Counted from the stretch's first letter, positions 45,134-56,682 are shown. The stretch: DNA of 64,000 nucleotides from Roseovarius sp. THAF9 (GCF_009363715.1 NZ_CP045404.1:1518001-1582000), one strand, 5' to 3'. The notes: a model not told the origin generated them from the letters alone. Program-made: numbers and translations.

Positions 45134-46445
45134 CTCTTGCAGCCTTGATGTAGATCATGGGGTTGACGGCCTTGCCGCCGACACGGACCTCGTAGTGTAG
45201 ATGGGTGCCGGTGGAACGTCCAGTGCTCCCCATATCACCAATTCGATCCCCGCGCGAGACCCTTTGGCCCTTCTTGACGTGCAACTTGGACATGTGGGCG
45301 TAGCGCGTCTCGATTCCGAACTCGTGCTGGATCTTCACAAGGCGGCCATACCCCGACTGCCAGCCGGCGTGAACAACCACGCCATCGGCGGTCGAGAAGA
45401 TCGGCGTACCATGCGGCGCGGCGAAATCGGTGCCGGAATGCATCCGGCCCCAGCGCATGCCGAAGCCTGACGTGAAGCGGAAGGACGACTTTACCGGCAT
45501 CGCGAAAGGCGCCTTCTGGGCGGCGATGCGGTACAGGTTCAGCTTGTCCATGCCCTGAAGGATGCCGTTGGCGCGGCGGGTGTCAGCCGAAGGGTCTTCG
45601 CCCCGGGTCGAGAAGTTGAGCGGCATCAGCGGCCCGCCCTGGCCGGAATAGCCCGAGCGCACGGTATCCAGGAGCCGGTCGGGGTTCATGCCGGCGGCGG
45701 TGAACATCTTGTCCAGCGGCTCGACCGAGATCGTCATCGCCTCTTCCAGTTGGCGGAAGATCTGGTCGTTCTGATCCTGCATCAGCTGGATCTGGGTGGC
45801 CATCTCGTCGGCTCGCAACAGCGCATCCTGCGCGTCGGCGGTGATTTGGTCACGCTCTTGCGCGGTGGCGGCAAGCTGGGACGACAGGAACTCTACCATC
45901 GGGTCCTCGCCCGCGCTGCCCGACTGGCCGGGCAGGGGCATGTCGCCGGAATTGTCGATTGCTTCGGCAAGCTGCGCGGCCTCGTTGCGGGCGCTGTCGC
46001 GGTCTTTCATGGTGCGGCGCAGGGTCGACTGGATTACCTCGATCCCGGTCTCCAGCTCGCGCCGGCGGGTTTCGGAGGTTAGGAGTTCGGTCTGCATTAC
46101 CGAGATCTGTTCCAGCGCCGAGTTGAAGCGGTTCTGGGCCGCCAGCGCCTCTTCGGCGCGCATATCGCGTTCGTCTTCCAGCGCGTTCAGCCGGGCCTCG
46201 TAGGTGCGCTGGTCGCGCTTGGCCTGCTCGCGGAAATTGCCCGATCCGATCGAGTCCATCACCAAAACGGCGGTGGCGATGATCGCCCAAGCCACGATGG
46301 CCGAGGCGCCGGTGAAGGCGATGAGTTGCGTCGCGGGCCGAAGCCGGATGAAGCGGGTGTCTGTGTCGGACCGCAGGAAAACGCGGCGTTCCGGGAAGTG
46401 TTTTTCCAGGATGTGGTTCAGCTTGATCAAAAATCGTCTGCGCAA
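45123..46445 (-). CDS. M23 (LytM) family metalloendopeptidase
   Basis: A 440-residue membrane-anchored peptidoglycan endopeptidase. One membrane helix (about residues 38-60, LIAFTGASAIVAWAIIATAVLVM) is followed by a long periplasmic coiled coil (EQAKRDQRTYEARLNALEDERDMRAEEA to RDSARNEAAQLAEA and further), then a C-terminal LytM domain with intact zinc ligands: HSGTDF, YAHMS and HLHYEV. It can therefore be catalytically active, unlike the NlpD-like protein at 9356. The TTG at 46445 gives the usual start RRRFLIKLN; no ATG fits. It overlaps bactofilin by 11 bp. Confidence 0.93.
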   Translation of the reverse strand: MRRRFLIKLNHILEKHFPERRVFLRSDTDTRFIRLRPATQLIAFTGASAIVAWAIIATAVLVMDSIGSGNFREQAKRDQRTYEARLNALEDERDMRAEEALAAQNRFNSALEQISVMQTELLTSETRRRELETGIEVIQSTLRRTMKDRDSARNEAAQLAEAIDNSGDMPLPGQSGSAGEDPMVEFLSSQLAATAQERDQITADAQDALLRADEMATQIQLMQDQNDQIFRQLEEAMTISVEPLDKMFTAAGMNPDRLLDTVRSGYSGQGGPLMPLNFSTRGEDPSADTRRANGILQGMDKLNLYRIAAQKAPFAMPVKSSFRFTSGFGMRWGRMHSGTDFAAPHGTPIFSTADGVVVHAGWQSGYGRLVKIQHEFGIETRYAHMSKLHVKKGQRVSRGDRIGDMGSTGRSTGTHLHYEVRVGGKAVNPMIYIKAARDVF

Positions 46446-46631
46446 GATTGAGTCCGTCCCTTTCAACCTCTCCCAATGTCGATGCTCAAACCTGTGCCGC
46501 GTTCTGAGGTGCGACAGTGTCCATTCTAGGCCGGATGGTCCGGTGGCATCGTCCGGGGTTGGGTACACAGGCCTTCACTATTGGGCAAGGATTTTGACCA
46601 CCTATCGCGGGCTGGGCGGCGATTTGACCCG

Positions 46632-46655
46632 GAATTGGCAGAAAATTGCCGATTC
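46632..46655 (-). terminator. Possible terminator hairpin behind the DUF455 gene
   Basis: GAATCGGC and GCCAATTC (one mismatch) on the minus strand, 29 bp behind the stop; the T run lies in the loop rather than after the stem, so this is uncertain. Confidence 0.3.
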
Positions 46656-46683
46656 TTAAGGGCTTGATGGCACGAATGCGCTT

Positions 46684-47504
46684 TCAAGCCCCGGTTCTGC
46701 GGTCTGCCAAGGGCCAGTAAAAGTCGGGGGGAAGGCCCGCCTCGGCGCGTTTTTCCTCGTTGAAGGGCGGTTTCAGGCCCCCGTGGAAATAGCGGCTGAC
46801 GAGGTCGTGGAAGGCGTCTTTGGGGTCCATCTCGTGCCGCCCGCAGAGGAAGTGAAACCACTTGGAGCCATAGGCGACATGGCCGACCTCCTCGGCATAA
46901 ATGACCTTGAGCGCCTCGACCGTCCGGTCCTCGCCGGCGGTCTCGAACAGGTCGATCATGCCCGGCGTTACGTCTAGGCCGCGCGCTTCGAGCACCATGG
47001 GCACGACGGCGAGGCGGCCCATGAAATCCTCTGCCGTCTCCTCGGCGGCGCGCCACATGCCGGCATGGGCGTCCAGTGCGCCGTAATGACTGCCTTTTGC
47101 CTCGAGGCAGTCGCATACCAGGTTAAAATGCTTGGATTCCTCGTCAGCCGATTTCACCCAGTCGTCGTAGAAACCGATCGGCATCTTCGTATCGGTGAAG
47201 CGCGCGATGATGTCCCAGTGCAGGTCGACGGCATTGAGTTCGATATGGGCCACCGCGTGCAGGATCGCCAGCCGGCCATGCGCAGTGCCCGGGCGACGAC
47301 GCGGCACGTCGCGCGGGTCCAGAAGGCGGGGCAGGTCGGGGCGCGAGGGGCGCAGAGGCGGGGCCGCGTGACCTACGGGTATGGCGCGCCCTGCGGCGCG
47401 GGCCGCGAACCAGGTTTCGGCATGGCGCCGCGACAGGGCGGTCTTTGCGCGCCCGTCGGCGGTGGTCAGCACCTCGACGGCCATTTCGGCGAGGCTTTGA
47501 TCGG

Positions 47505-47508
<4 letters not shown>
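46684..47508 (-). CDS. DUF455 family ferritin-like protein
   Basis: A 274-residue DUF455 protein. The ferritin-like core shows HAVAHIELNAVDLHWDII, ADEESKHFNLVCDCLEAKGSHYGAL and EEVGHVAYGSKWFHFLC, which provide E/H residues for a di-iron site. Ferritin-like DUF455 proteins are related to MiaE tRNA hydroxylases, but their substrate is unknown. The start is a TTG at 47508 that overlaps the bcp stop codon (TTGA), so both are coupled. The N-terminus SLAEMAVEVLTTADGRAKTALSRRHA is typical of the family in Rhodobacterales. Confidence 0.9.
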
Positions 47509-47966
<458 letters not shown>

Positions 47967-48072
47967 GCGGGTTTCTCCGTTGAGTAAAAAGTGAGTTCCA
48001 AATTAACGCGCGAGCGGCAAGAATAAAGGCGTGGGAGCAGGAAAAGCGCGGTCAACGCGCGGCAACGGGAAA

Positions 48073-51000
48073 ATGAGCGACACAACGCAGAAGAAACCAC
48101 GTAGCAAACGCCTCAAGCGGTTCGGGCTCTGGAGTGCCGGACTGGTTCTTGTGCTGTGCCTTGGCCTGAGCGTTGCCGTCATGGCGATGATCGGCACGCG
48201 GGTGTCGGCGCCGGAATGGGTGCGCGAGCGTGTAACGCGCGAGGTCAATGCCGCGGTCGACGGTGTCTCGCTGCATTTCGGTGACATGGCCGTGATCGTC
48301 GAGGAAGGCTGGGTGCCGCGGCTGTCGCTGCGCGATGTCATGATCAGGGACGAGACCGGCCTGCCCATCGCCAGCCTTTCGGACATACAGGGCACGGTGG
48401 ACATGGCGGCGCTCTTGCAAGGCGCGCTTCAACCAAGCGCGATCCGCCTCTCGGGGGCGCAGTTGAGTTTCCGGCGCACCGATACGGGCGAGGTCGGCGT
48501 GACGCTGGGCGATGCCGAGGCCAACGCACGCGAGCCGGTTACGGTGGCCGCGCTGGCCGAACGGTTGGACGACATCCTTAACCGCCCGGCTTTTCGCAGC
48601 CTGTCGCAAATCGAGGCCACGAACGTCTCGCTGCGATACGAGGACGAACGGACCGAGCGGGCCTGGACCGCCGATGGTGGGCGGTTGCAGATCTCGCGTG
48701 AGGGGGACGAGTTTCGCCTGCGCGCGGATTTCGCCCTGATCGGCGCACGCGATTTCGCCACCACGCTGGCGCTCAACTACACCGGGCGGCTGGGCACGGC
48801 GGCGTCCGAGGTCGGCCTGAGCTTCGAGGACATGCCGGCCCGCGACGTGGCGGGGCAATCGCCCGCACTGGCCTGGCTCGACGCGATCGACGCGCCGATT
48901 TCGGGGGCCTTGCGGGCCTCGGTGGACGCGGAGGGCCAGCTTGGACCGTTGAATGCGACGCTTCAGATCGGCAAGGGCGCGGTCAGGCCCAATGACGCGA
49001 CAGAACCGATCGCATTCAACTCGGTGCGCAGCTATTTCACCTATGACCCGTCCGAACACAGCATCAGCTTTAACGAGCTGTCGATCGACAGCAAATGGGT
49101 CAAGACCAGCGCCACGGGTCATGCCTATCTCGTGGGCATGGAAAACGGCTGGCCCAGAGAGATCCTGTTGCAGGTCGGTCTATCCGAGGTGGAGGCCAAC
49201 CCGATGGACCTTTACGCCGAGGCGGTCACGCTTCAGGGCGCGCGTATGGATATGCGCCTGCAACTGGACCCCTTCGTGCTGAGCCTGGGGCAGCTGAGCC
49301 TGTCGGACCAGAACGAGGTGCTGCGGCTTACCGGCGAAGCGCGGGCCGCGCCAGAAGGCTGGGACGTGACGCTGGACGGGCACATGGCGCAGATCGCCCC
49401 CGACCGGCTGATGCAGCTTTGGCCGCAACGGCTGGAGGTCAAGACTCGCGACTGGATCACGAAGAACATTCGCAGCGCGGATTTGCAGAACATCCAGCTG
49501 GCGCTGCGCAGCCTGCCAAAACGCCGCCCTGATTTCTTTCTGGGCTTCGACTTCGAGAAGTTCAGCACGCAGTTCATCAAGAATTTCCCGGTGATCGAGG
49601 ACGCGCACGGGCACGCATCGCTGATGGACAACCGTTTCGTGGTCTCGGCGCTGGGGGGATATGTGACCGCGCCACAGGGCGGCCGCGTCGATATCACCGG
49701 CACCAGTTTCGACATCCCCGACGTGGCGGTGAAACGGACGCCCGCGCAGGTCAATCTGCGCACGCGGAGCACGATCACTGCCGCCTTGTCGCTGTTGGAC
49801 GAACCGCCGCTGGAGTTCCTGACCAAGGCGGGGCGCGAGGTGACGCTGGCTGACGGGATGGCAGAGTTGCAGGGTGTTCTCGACCTGCGCCTGCTGGACA
49901 AGCTGACGGTGCAGGACGTGGAATTCGACATCGCCGGTACGCTGCGCGATGTGCGCAGCGAGGTGCTGGTGCCCGGACGGGTGCTGTCCGCGTCGGCACT
50001 GGAGGTGGCGATTGTCGACGACATGCTGAGTGTCGCGGGCGCGGGGCGCATCGGGCAGGTGCCGTTTGACGGGCAGTTCGAGACCGATATCAGCCCGGGC
50101 GCGACCACCAGCACCGTGCGCGGCTGGATCGAACTGTCGGAGCGGTTCGCCGATGAGTTCGGCATCGGCCTGCCACCGGGCAGCGTGACGGGCACGGGCC
50201 GGGCCGATATGGAGATCGACTTCGAGAAAGGCGCACCTGGGGTGTTTCGTCTCAGTTCGTCTCTGGCGGGCGTCGGGTTGCGGGTGCCGCAACTGGACTG
50301 GGCCCTGTCGCAGCGCGGCACCGGACGGCTGGAGGCATCGGGGCGGCTGGGGGAGCCGCCCTCGATCGACCGGCTGGAGATTTCGGCCGCGGGGCTGAAC
50401 GCCCGAGGCGCTGTCACCTTGCGCGACAGCGGACAGCTTGACCGGGCCTCGTTTTCGCAGGTGCAGGTCGGCAATTGGTTGAGCGCGCCGGTGGACCTGG
50501 TAGGGCGCGGGGCGGGCGTGACCCCGGCCGTGCGCGTGCTGGGCGGATCGGTGGATTTGCGCCAGACCTCGCTGGGCGGCGATGGCGGCGGCGCGGAGCA
50601 GCGGGCGCGGCGCGGCGGGCCGGTGTCGTTGCGCCTTGACAGCCTGCAAATCTCGGACGGGATCGCGCTGACGGATTTCCGTGCTGAACTGGACATGTCG
50701 CGCGGGGCGGATGGCAGTTTCACGGGCCGGGTCAACGGCGCGACGCCGATCACCGGGCGGGTCATCCCGCAAGGAGGGCGCAGCGCCTTCCGCATCCAGT
50801 CCGAGGATGCAGCAGGGGTGCTGGTGTCGGCCGGCCTGATCAAGGGGGCGCGCAACGGCAAGCTGGACGTGACGCTGGTGCCGGGCAAGGGGCCGGGTAT
50901 CTACGAAGGCAAGTTGACGGCCAAGGGCGCGATGCGCCTCAAGGACGCGCCCTCGATGGCGGCACTGCTGAACGCGCTGACGGTGGTCGGCCTGCTGGAG

Positions 51001-51465
51001 CAGTTGGGCGGCGAGGGCATTCATTTCGAGTCGCTGGAGGCGCGGTTCCAGCTTTCGCCCGAGCGCGTAACGCTCTATTCCAGCAGCGCGGTGGGTGCCG
51101 CAATGGGCATCACGATGGACGGGTATTATTACTTGGAAAGCGGGCAGATGGACATGCAGGGCGTGATTTCGCCGGTCTACGTGGTGAATGCCGTGGGCGG
51201 GCTCTTTACCCGGCGGGGCGAAGGGCTGTTCGGCTTCAACTATACGCTGAAAGGGCCGGCGCGCAGCCCGCGAGTCAGCGTCAACCCGCTGTCGGCCTTT
51301 ACGCCGGGAATGTTCCGAGAATTGTTCCGCCGGCAAGCGCCGGAATTGCCGCAGTCGACGCGGCCTGCGCAGACTGGTCAGCAGGGAACGGACCGGCCGC
51401 AATCGCAGGCGCCGCAGAGCAATTCGCGCGTGCGCGATTTCAACAACCGTGAAGCTGGCAGATGA
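48073..51465 (+). CDS. AsmA-like / DUF3971 giant envelope protein
   Basis: An 1130-residue protein with one N-terminal membrane helix (about residues 19-42, [23 protein letters not shown]) and a very long repeat-like beta domain. The C-terminal part ([39 protein letters not shown] and [17 protein letters not shown]) is the AsmA-like C-terminal domain; a DUF3971 region is likely in the middle. This is the layout of YhdP/TamB/AsmA proteins, which bridge inner and outer membrane for lipid transport. The first ATG with sensible context is 48073 (GGGAAA before it). It overlaps queA by four bases. Confidence 0.88.
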   Translation: MSDTTQKKPRSKRLKRFGLWSAGLVLVLCLGLSVAVMAMIGTRVSAPEWVRERVTREVNAAVDGVSLHFGDMAVIVEEGWVPRLSLRDVMIRDETGLPIASLSDIQGTVDMAALLQGALQPSAIRLSGAQLSFRRTDTGEVGVTLGDAEANAREPVTVAALAERLDDILNRPAFRSLSQIEATNVSLRYEDERTERAWTADGGRLQISREGDEFRLRADFALIGARDFATTLALNYTGRLGTAASEVGLSFEDMPARDVAGQSPALAWLDAIDAPISGALRASVDAEGQLGPLNATLQIGKGAVRPNDATEPIAFNSVRSYFTYDPSEHSISFNELSIDSKWVKTSATGHAYLVGMENGWPREILLQVGLSEVEANPMDLYAEAVTLQGARMDMRLQLDPFVLSLGQLSLSDQNEVLRLTGEARAAPEGWDVTLDGHMAQIAPDRLMQLWPQRLEVKTRDWITKNIRSADLQNIQLALRSLPKRRPDFFLGFDFEKFSTQFIKNFPVIEDAHGHASLMDNRFVVSALGGYVTAPQGGRVDITGTSFDIPDVAVKRTPAQVNLRTRSTITAALSLLDEPPLEFLTKAGREVTLADGMAELQGVLDLRLLDKLTVQDVEFDIAGTLRDVRSEVLVPGRVLSASALEVAIVDDMLSVAGAGRIGQVPFDGQFETDISPGATTSTVRGWIELSERFADEFGIGLPPGSVTGTGRADMEIDFEKGAPGVFRLSSSLAGVGLRVPQLDWALSQRGTGRLEASGRLGEPPSIDRLEISAAGLNARGAVTLRDSGQLDRASFSQVQVGNWLSAPVDLVGRGAGVTPAVRVLGGSVDLRQTSLGGDGGGAEQRARRGGPVSLRLDSLQISDGIALTDFRAELDMSRGADGSFTGRVNGATPITGRVIPQGGRSAFRIQSEDAAGVLVSAGLIKGARNGKLDVTLVPGKGPGIYEGKLTAKGAMRLKDAPSMAALLNALTVVGLLEQLGGEGIHFESLEARFQLSPERVTLYSSSAVGAAMGITMDGYYYLESGQMDMQGVISPVYVVNAVGGLFTRRGEGLFGFNYTLKGPARSPRVSVNPLSAFTPGMFRELFRRQAPELPQSTRPAQTGQQGTDRPQSQAPQSNSRVRDFNNREAGR

Positions 51466-52529
51466 AGCTGTCGGATTTCGATTTCGACCTGCCCGAGGCG
51501 CTGATCGCGACCCGGCCCGCAAGGCCGAGGCCGTCGGCGCGGCTGCTGGTGGCGCAAGGGGACACGATCACCGATGCGCGGGTTTACGATCTTGGGCAGT
51601 TCCTGCGCCCCGGCGACCGGCTGATCCTGAACAACACCAAGGTGATTCCGGCCCGGCTGTCGGGGGTGCGGCGGCGCGACAGTGCCCAGGGTGAGACTGA
51701 GGCACGGATCGAGGTGACGCTGCTGGACGCCACGCCCGAGGGCGACTGGCGGGCAATGATCAAGCCGCTGAAGAAGCTGCGGACCGGCGAAGTTGTGCGG
51801 TTTGGCGCGGGGCTGGAGGCGACGCTGCTGGACAGGGAGGATGGTCAGGGCGTGCTGCGCTTCAACCTGTCCGGCGACGATTTCGATGCGGCGCTGAACG
51901 CGGCGGGTGCGATGCCGTTGCCGCCCTACATTGCCAGCAAACGCGCCGCCGATGCACGGGACCGGGACGATTATCAGACCGTTTTCGCCAAGGAGACCGG
52001 AGCGGTGGCGGCGCCCACTGCCAGCTTACATTTCGACGACGCTCTGCTAGCGGAGCTTGCGGCGCAGGGCGTGGATTTTACCGAGGTCACCTTGCATGTC
52101 GGTGCGGGCACCTTCCTTCCCGTGAAGGTCGAGGACGTGACGACCCACCGGATGCACGCCGAGTGGGGCGAGGTCAGCGAGGCCGCCGCCGCCGAGATCG
52201 CCGCGACCAAAGCGGCAGGCGGGCGGGTCATTCCCGTCGGCACCACCGCACTGCGCCTGATCGAGAGCGCCGCGCGCGATGGCACGATCACGCCGTGGCG
52301 GGGCGAGACGGATATCTTCATCTATCCCGGTTTCGAGTTTCAGGTCACCGATGCGCTGATGACGAATTTTCACCTGCCCAAAAGCACGCTCATGATGCTT
52401 GTCAGTGCCCTGATGGGGCCGGACCGGATTAAGGATATCTACACGTACGCGATCCAGAATGAGTATCGATTCTTCTCCTACGGGGATTCGTCTCTGCTGG
52501 TGCCGCAGGACGAAAGGAGAATGGAATGA
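51462..52529 (+). CDS. queA: S-adenosylmethionine:tRNA ribosyltransferase-isomerase
   Basis: QueA transfers a ribosyl unit from SAM to make epoxyqueuosine in tRNA. The 355-residue protein starts [20 protein letters not shown], then has [16 protein letters not shown], the [14 protein letters not shown] core with the THRMHAEW segment and [17 protein letters not shown], all standard. Its ATG overlaps the AsmA-like gene (ATGA), and its own stop overlaps the next small membrane protein gene the same way, so three genes are coupled. Confidence 0.96.
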   Translation: MKLSDFDFDLPEALIATRPARPRPSARLLVAQGDTITDARVYDLGQFLRPGDRLILNNTKVIPARLSGVRRRDSAQGETEARIEVTLLDATPEGDWRAMIKPLKKLRTGEVVRFGAGLEATLLDREDGQGVLRFNLSGDDFDAALNAAGAMPLPPYIASKRAADARDRDDYQTVFAKETGAVAAPTASLHFDDALLAELAAQGVDFTEVTLHVGAGTFLPVKVEDVTTHRMHAEWGEVSEAAAAEIAATKAAGGRVIPVGTTALRLIESAARDGTITPWRGETDIFIYPGFEFQVTDALMTNFHLPKSTLMMLVSALMGPDRIKDIYTYAIQNEYRFFSYGDSSLLVPQDERRME

Positions 52530-52816
52530 AACTCAACAAGGTGCCGGGATTCGTCAGCCGCGTCATGTGGGTGGGGCTGATTACCAGCGCGGCGCTGTTG
52601 ATCCTGAACTACGTGATCGCGGGGCTTGTCTGTGCATCCATCGTCTTTGCCGCCAACCTTGCCCTCAAGCGCGAGCCGGTCAAGCTGTGGGTGTTTCGCG
52701 TGCTTACAGGCATGTCGAACGAAGAGCTGGAACGCGCGACACTGGCCGACGTTCAGGCCGGAAAATCCACCTCAGACCGGGACGCGCGCGACCCCGACGA
52801 CCCGCCCGCCCACTGA
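52526..52816 (+). CDS. Small membrane protein
   Basis: A 96-residue protein of unknown function. Two hydrophobic segments (about 10-28, [20 protein letters not shown], and 29-45, [18 protein letters not shown]) are followed by a soluble charged tail ([31 protein letters not shown]). It starts within the queA stop codon (ATGA) and is therefore translated with queA; conserved context would be needed to link it to tRNA modification. Confidence 0.7.
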   Translation: MKLNKVPGFVSRVMWVGLITSAALLILNYVIAGLVCASIVFAANLALKREPVKLWVFRVLTGMSNEELERATLADVQAGKSTSDRDARDPDDPPAH

Positions 52817-53001
52817 AAACCCGGCCGGGACGCGCCACGGCGCGGCGTTTCGCGCGGTGGCGACGTCGGCCGGCGCGGGCGCTGTTGAAACCTCCGAAAA
52901 ACACTGGCAAGGCCTGCATCTGCGACGGATCGAGTCGCGATTGAGGCAGACCTGTTGTGTAACGCCCCGCTAGACGGGCACAAAGTTATTGGAGCATCCG
53001 C

Positions 53002-54267
53002 ATGTTTTCCGTTCTTTCCAGCGCCTGGGCCCTGCTTCTGGGCATGATGCTCTTGCAGGTCGGCAACGGCATGCAAGGCACGCTTCTGGGTGTGCGCGGC
53101 CAGATGGAAGGCTTTTCCACGCTGGAAATGTCGCTGGTGATGTCGGGCTATTTCCTAGGGTTCCTGTTCGGGTCGCGCAAGGCGCCGGACATGATCCGGC
53201 GGGTGGGGCATGTGCGGGTCTTCGCGGCGCTGGCCTCGATGATTTCGGCGGTGATGATCCTTTACCCGGCCTTCGCCAACCCCTGGGCCTGGGGCGCGGG
53301 GCGAATTGTGATCGGCTTCTGCTTTTCCGGGGTGTACGTGACGGCGGAAAGCTGGCTGAACAACGCTGCCACGAACGACAATCGCGGCAAGGCGCTGTCG
53401 CTTTACATGATTGTGCAGATGGTGGGTATCGTCAGTGCGCAGGCGCTGATGCTGACGGCAGACCCGGGCGGCTTCGTGCTGTTCATCATCCCGTCGGTCC
53501 TGATTTCGCTGTCATTCGCACCCATTCTGCTGTCGATCAGCCCGACGCCGGCCTTCGACACGACCAAGCCCATGACGTTGCGCGAGATCATGCAGATCTC
53601 GCCCCTGGGCTGTGTCGGCATGTTCCTTCTGGGCGGGGTCTTTGCGGCGCAGTTCGGCATGGCGGCGGTCTACGGCGCCGAAGCCGGGCTGAGCGTGGGC
53701 CAGATCTCGACCTTCGTCGCGACGTTCTATGTGGGCGCGGTGCTGGTGCAATACCCGCTGGGCTGGTTGTCGGACCGGATGGACCGGCGGTTGCTGATCC
53801 TGATCGCGGCGGCCATTGCGGCGCTTGGGGCGGTGATCGGCATGGCGCTGGGCAGCGTGTTCTGGCTCTTGCTGGTGGCGGCCTTCCTGGTGGGCGGCAT
53901 GTCGAACCCGCTCTATTCGCTGCTCATTGCCTATACCAACGACTTTCTCGGCTCCGACGACATGGCGGCTGCGGCAGGGGGCATGGTGTTCATCAACGGG
54001 CTGGGCGCCGTCTTTGGGCCGATCATCACCGGGTGGATCATGGGGGTCATCGGGCCGAGCGGGTATTTCCTGCACATCGCGACCCTGTGCACGATGATGG
54101 CGGCCTATGCCGCATACCGCATGACGCAGCGGGCGGCACCTTCGGCGGACGACACCGAAAGCTACACCGCCGTCATGCCGAGCGCATCCCCTATGGCGGT
54201 GACCTATGCGCAGGAAGTTGCCATGGAGGCGGCGGAGGAAAACGCAGAGGATGGACAGGCCGCGTGA
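53002..54267 (+). CDS. Major facilitator superfamily transporter
   Basis: A 421-residue MFS permease with 12 membrane segments. Motif A-like loops are GSRKAPDMIRRVGHVR between helices 2 and 3, and GWLSDRMDRRLLILI between helices 8 and 9. The second half has VGGMSNPLYSLLIAYTNDFL, and the C-terminal tail (about 385-421) is acidic and cytoplasmic. The pattern, including FGSRKAP and SWLNNAATNDNRGKALSLYM, matches the YcaD/sugar or drug exporter-like subgroup common in Rhodobacterales; the substrate is unknown. Confidence 0.88.
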   Translation: MFSVLSSAWALLLGMMLLQVGNGMQGTLLGVRGQMEGFSTLEMSLVMSGYFLGFLFGSRKAPDMIRRVGHVRVFAALASMISAVMILYPAFANPWAWGAGRIVIGFCFSGVYVTAESWLNNAATNDNRGKALSLYMIVQMVGIVSAQALMLTADPGGFVLFIIPSVLISLSFAPILLSISPTPAFDTTKPMTLREIMQISPLGCVGMFLLGGVFAAQFGMAAVYGAEAGLSVGQISTFVATFYVGAVLVQYPLGWLSDRMDRRLLILIAAAIAALGAVIGMALGSVFWLLLVAAFLVGGMSNPLYSLLIAYTNDFLGSDDMAAAAGGMVFINGLGAVFGPIITGWIMGVIGPSGYFLHIATLCTMMAAYAAYRMTQRAAPSADDTESYTAVMPSASPMAVTYAQEVAMEAAEENAEDGQAA

Positions 54268-54400
54268 GACTGCTCATATGCGCGGCAGAAGCAGGCGAAT
54301 GTCACGAAAGATTGCCGTTGTTGCAATTCTTTACTGTCCCTGGGGCCGGGGATGTCGTTAACCTGTTACATATGCGTGCTGCCCACCACGGGAGGATAGG

Positions 54401-54988
54401 ATGACAGCGGCCGAAGATATATTGAGTTTTTGGCTCGACGAGGTCGGGCCAAAGGGCTGGTACGAGGCATCCGACAAACTGGACAAGAGCGTGCGGGACA
54501 GGTTTCTGGATGCCTATCACCGCGCCTGCGACGGCACCAACGGGCTGTGGCTGACCTATCCCAACGGGACGCTGGCCTATATCATTCTTATGGACCAGTT
54601 TCCGCGCAACATGTTCCGCGATGACGCGCAAGCCTTTGCGACCGACAAGTTCGGTCTGGCCGCGGCCAAGGCGGCGATCAACAAGGGCTGGGACACGCGT
54701 ATCGACGAACCCGCGCGGCAGTTCTTCTACCTGCCGCTTATGCATTCGGAAAACCTGTGCGATCAGGATCGCTGCGTGCGGTTGATTTGCGAGCGGATGC
54801 CCGAGGGCGGCGAAGACAACCTGTTGCACGCCCGTGCGCATCGCGAAGTGATCCGCAGCTTCGGCCGTTTCCCGCACCGCAACGAGGCACTAGGCCGCGC
54901 GAGTTCGGACGCCGAAAAGGCGTTCATGAAGAAGGGCGGTTACGGCAGCGTGGTGCGTGAGTTGCAGGACGCCGACGCCGCCGCCTGA
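54401..54988 (+). CDS. DUF924 family protein
   Basis: A 195-residue alpha-helical protein of the DUF924 family, which has a TPR-like fold. It begins DILSFWLDEVGPKGWYEAS, and shows the family cores LAYIILMDQFPRNMFRDDAQAFATD and PARQFFYLPLMHSENLCDQDRCVRL, then HREVIRSFGRFPHRNEALGR. The motif DQFPRN and the GRFPHRN motif are invariant in the family. Function is unknown. CGGGAGG is found upstream of the ATG. Confidence 0.92.
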   Translation: MTAAEDILSFWLDEVGPKGWYEASDKLDKSVRDRFLDAYHRACDGTNGLWLTYPNGTLAYIILMDQFPRNMFRDDAQAFATDKFGLAAAKAAINKGWDTRIDEPARQFFYLPLMHSENLCDQDRCVRLICERMPEGGEDNLLHARAHREVIRSFGRFPHRNEALGRASSDAEKAFMKKGGYGSVVRELQDADAAA

Positions 54989-55086
54989 CGCATCTCGTTC
55001 AGACACCTTGGAAAACATGGACAAACCGCGCTTGCCCGTGGCATCTTGTTGCGGGCAGGCTCTGCCGCGTTGTGGTGGGCTGCAAG

Positions 55087-55106
55087 ATAGTTTAATATCA
55101 AACTAT
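55087..55106. promoter_or_regulatory. AT-rich inverted repeat upstream of lpdA
   Basis: ATAGTTT-AATATC-AAACTAT: seven-base arms, six-base spacer, 33 bp before the lpdA start. The AT content and closeness to the start suggest an operator or a promoter element (TATATTTT directly downstream). Confidence 0.45.
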
Positions 55107-55138
55107 ATTTTGAAACCGACCGGAAAACGGAGCATCGC

Positions 55139-56533
55139 ATGGCCGCGCAATCCTATGACATGATCGTAATCGGGGCAGGGCCGGGCGGCTACGTAGCCGC
55201 AATCCGCGGCGCGCAGCTGGGCCTGAAGGTGGCCGTGGTCGAACGCGAGCATCTGGGCGGGATCTGCCTGAACTGGGGCTGCATTCCGACCAAGGCGATG
55301 CTGCGCTCGTCCGAGGTGTTTCACCTGATGCACCGGGCCAAGGAATTTGGCCTGAAAGCCGAAAAGATCGATTACGACCTCGATGCGGTGGTCAAGCGGT
55401 CGCGCGACGTGGCCAAGCAGCTGACATCCGGTGTCGGCCACCTGATGAAGAAGAACAAGATCACCACGATCATGGGCGAGGCCAAGCTAACGGCCAAGGA
55501 CAAGGTGTCGGTCAAGACCGAGAAAGGCAGCGAGGAGCTGACGGCCAAGACGATCGTTCTGGCCACCGGCGCGCGGGCGCGGGAGCTGCCCGGGCTGGAG
55601 GCCGATGGCGACCTAGTGTGGACCTACAAGCACGCGCTGAAGCCGCCCCGGATGCCCAAGAAACTGCTGGTCATCGGCTCGGGCGCGATCGGGATCGAGT
55701 TCGCCAGTTTCTACAATACGCTGGGCGCCGAGACGACCGTGGTCGAGGTGATGGACCGCATCCTGCCGGTCGAGGATGCCGAGATCGCGAAATTTGCGAA
55801 GAAAGCTTTCGAAAAGCAGGGCATGAAGATCGTGGAGAAATCCACGGTCAAGCAGCTGGACCGCGCCAAGGGCGAGGTGACCGCCCATGTCGAGACAGGC
55901 GGCAAGACCGAGAAGCTGGAGTTCGACACAGTGATTTCCGCCGTGGGGATCGTCGGCAACACCGAGAATCTTGGGCTTGAAGATCTGGGCATCAAGGTGG
56001 ACCGGAGCCATGTGGTGGTGGACGAATACTGCCGCACCGGCGTTGAGGGGGTCTATGCCATCGGCGATCTGGCCGGCGCGCCCTGGCTGGCGCACAAGGC
56101 GAGCCACGAGGGCGTGATGGTGGCCGAGCTGGCCGCGGGCGGGCACCCGCACCCCGTGCGCCCCGACAGCATTGCCGGCTGCACCTATTGTCATCCGCAG
56201 GTGGCCAGCGTCGGCCTGACCGAGGCCAAGGCCAAGGAGGCGGGATACGACGTCAAGATCGGCAACTTCCCCTTCATCGGCAATGGCAAGGCCATCGCAT
56301 TGGGCGAGGCCGAGGGTATGATCAAGACGGTGTTCGACGCCAAGACCGGCGAGCTTCTGGGCGCGCACATGGTCGGCGCGGAAGTGACCGAGCTGATCCA
56401 GGGCTATGTCGTGGGCCGGCAGTTGGAGACCACGGAAGAAGACCTGATGCACACGGTCTTCCCGCACCCGACGCTCAGCGAGATGATGCATGAAAGCGTG
56501 CTGGACGCGTACGGTCGGGCGGTGCACTACTGA
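55139..56533 (+). CDS. lpdA: Dihydrolipoyl dehydrogenase
   Basis: The E3 flavoprotein that reoxidises lipoyl groups in 2-oxoacid dehydrogenases or glycine cleavage. In 464 residues it shows the FAD motif VIGAGPGGYVAA at 10-21, the redox-active disulfide C43 and C48 (GGICLNWGCIP), the NAD motif VIGSGAIGIEFASFY, the second FAD motif YAIGDLAGAPWLAHKASHEG and the catalytic HP-E site FPHPTLSEMMHE. No other dehydrogenase subunits are adjacent, so it is a free-standing copy. CGGAG lies seven bases before the ATG. Confidence 0.95.
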   Translation: MAAQSYDMIVIGAGPGGYVAAIRGAQLGLKVAVVEREHLGGICLNWGCIPTKAMLRSSEVFHLMHRAKEFGLKAEKIDYDLDAVVKRSRDVAKQLTSGVGHLMKKNKITTIMGEAKLTAKDKVSVKTEKGSEELTAKTIVLATGARARELPGLEADGDLVWTYKHALKPPRMPKKLLVIGSGAIGIEFASFYNTLGAETTVVEVMDRILPVEDAEIAKFAKKAFEKQGMKIVEKSTVKQLDRAKGEVTAHVETGGKTEKLEFDTVISAVGIVGNTENLGLEDLGIKVDRSHVVVDEYCRTGVEGVYAIGDLAGAPWLAHKASHEGVMVAELAAGGHPHPVRPDSIAGCTYCHPQVASVGLTEAKAKEAGYDVKIGNFPFIGNGKAIALGEAEGMIKTVFDAKTGELLGAHMVGAEVTELIQGYVVGRQLETTEEDLMHTVFPHPTLSEMMHESVLDAYGRAVHY

Positions 56534-56682
56534 AATGCTTCGCCTGTGACCCGAGGCGTCGGCCAAGGGCGACACGCGCGCAGCGAGTGAATGTTGCACG
56601 GCGTTTCACGAAAGGCTGTTGTCCAGGTTGGACGCGAAACGCTTCATGGTGCAGGTCCGCGCGGCCTCTGCGCGCGGGATTT

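Noticed and set aside
49180..51522. 780-codon minus-strand frame over the AsmA-like gene
   Set aside because: Arg/His/Gln-rich shadow of the real plus-strand gene, no domain visible.
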